6,064 bases of DNA from Bacteroidota bacterium (GTDB taxonomy: Bacteria > Bacteroidota > Bacteroidia > Flavobacteriales > Flavobacteriaceae), in contig JAJRPL010000477.1 in assembly GCA_024280815.1 (NCBI GenBank), forward strand, positions 1-6,064, in the 5' to 3' direction. The notes beneath the pieces are model-generated. The model worked only from the letters and a program-made list of their open reading frames with translations. It had not been told where the DNA came from and searched no databases. Each line of letters starts with the position of its first letter. Position 1 is the stretch's first letter. Positions 5,849 through 6,064 of this stretch are shown here, in pieces. Both the position numbers and the translations under genes were made by a program.

Positions 5849-6064
5849 ATGTCCTGCAACAATAAACCTGAGCCTGCAAAAACCTGTCCTTTGGCAGGAG
5901 CACCTGTAAACCCCATCTTAGGATGTAAAATCCTCACAGAAGAACCCGATGTGTTTATAGATGCACCACTGCCTTTGGTGCTTAGACGTACCTACGCTTC
6001 TGATGTGGCATATGAGGGGATGTTGGGGCAGGGGTGGAGCTTTGATTTGGGTGGTAGACTGGAA
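5849..6064 (+). CDS. N-terminus of an Rhs-family protein, likely T6SS effector, cut by the window end
   Basis: Seventy-two residues are visible and the frame is open at the right edge. After a short leader (MSCNNKPEPAKTCPLAGAP) comes the DUF6531 start of Rhs proteins: PVNPILGCKILTEEPDVF, then LPLVLRRTYASD, then LGQGWSFDLGGRLE. This matches the family's PV...TG.K....D, PLPL...R.Y.S and LG.GW pattern. Rhs proteins fold into a YD-repeat cocoon that encloses a C-terminal toxin and, in T6SS loci, are delivered by VgrG/PAAR. No PAAR domain precedes DUF6531, so any spike link would come from a separate protein. There is no signal peptide. The weak ribosome site AAGAG at 5835-5839 supports ATG 5849. 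G+C of this piece is 105 of 216 bases (49%), against 15 of 60 at 5221-5280, as often seen for horizontally acquired rhs cores. The toxin end and any immunity gene lie beyond the window. Confidence 0.9.
   Translation, partial: MSCNNKPEPAKTCPLAGAPVNPILGCKILTEEPDVFIDAPLPLVLRRTYASDVAYEGMLGQGWSFDLGGRLE

Overview
The window is AT-rich, all genes read on the + strand, and codon choice favours AGA, ATA and A/T-ending codons. Together with a Cys-paired Sel1-repeat lipoprotein of the Helicobacter/Campylobacter Hcp style, this suggests a member of the Campylobacterota (Sulfurimonas-, Sulfurovum- or Arcobacter-like). The lineage is an inference from style, not a database match.

The content is part of a type VI secretion system (T6SS) locus. 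Left to right: the tail of a small Cys-rich protein that enters from the left edge with a (Ser-Lys)n repeat (2-196); a 242-residue Sel1-repeat lipoprotein (244-972); the sheath-recycling AAA+ ATPase ClpV/TssH (1009-3567); the FHA-domain protein TagH (3584-4759); the outer-membrane lipoprotein TssJ (4801-5250); an in-frame orphan coding tail (5251-5382); a 121-residue lipoprotein of unknown function (5379-5744); and the start of an Rhs-family protein, a likely T6SS effector, running off the right edge (5849-6064). Gaps from 244 to 5744 are short, so this stretch is probably one operon. The rhs gene has its own 104-bp leader with a candidate promoter.

How the parts would work: TssJ sits in the outer membrane as part of the TssJLM trans-envelope complex. 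TagH is a phospho-threonine-reading scaffold that controls assembly. ClpV disassembles contracted TssBC sheath for reuse. Rhs proteins are commonly loaded on the VgrG/PAAR spike as toxins. No tssBC, tssKLM, hcp, vgrG or PAAR gene is in the window.

The most notable points are lesions and tails. The tssH frame is interrupted by one in-frame TAA (1249-1251), with no ATG, GTG or TTG restart before the D1 Walker A motif. The same gene encodes Ile where I expect the D2 arginine finger. tssJ ends with TAG but is followed in the same frame by 43 open codons whose C-terminus closely resembles the C-terminus of the next lipoprotein and whose stop overlaps that gene's start (ATGA). This may be a T6SS locus losing its ClpV, or a sequence with an error; a duplicated lipoprotein tail also remains unexplained.
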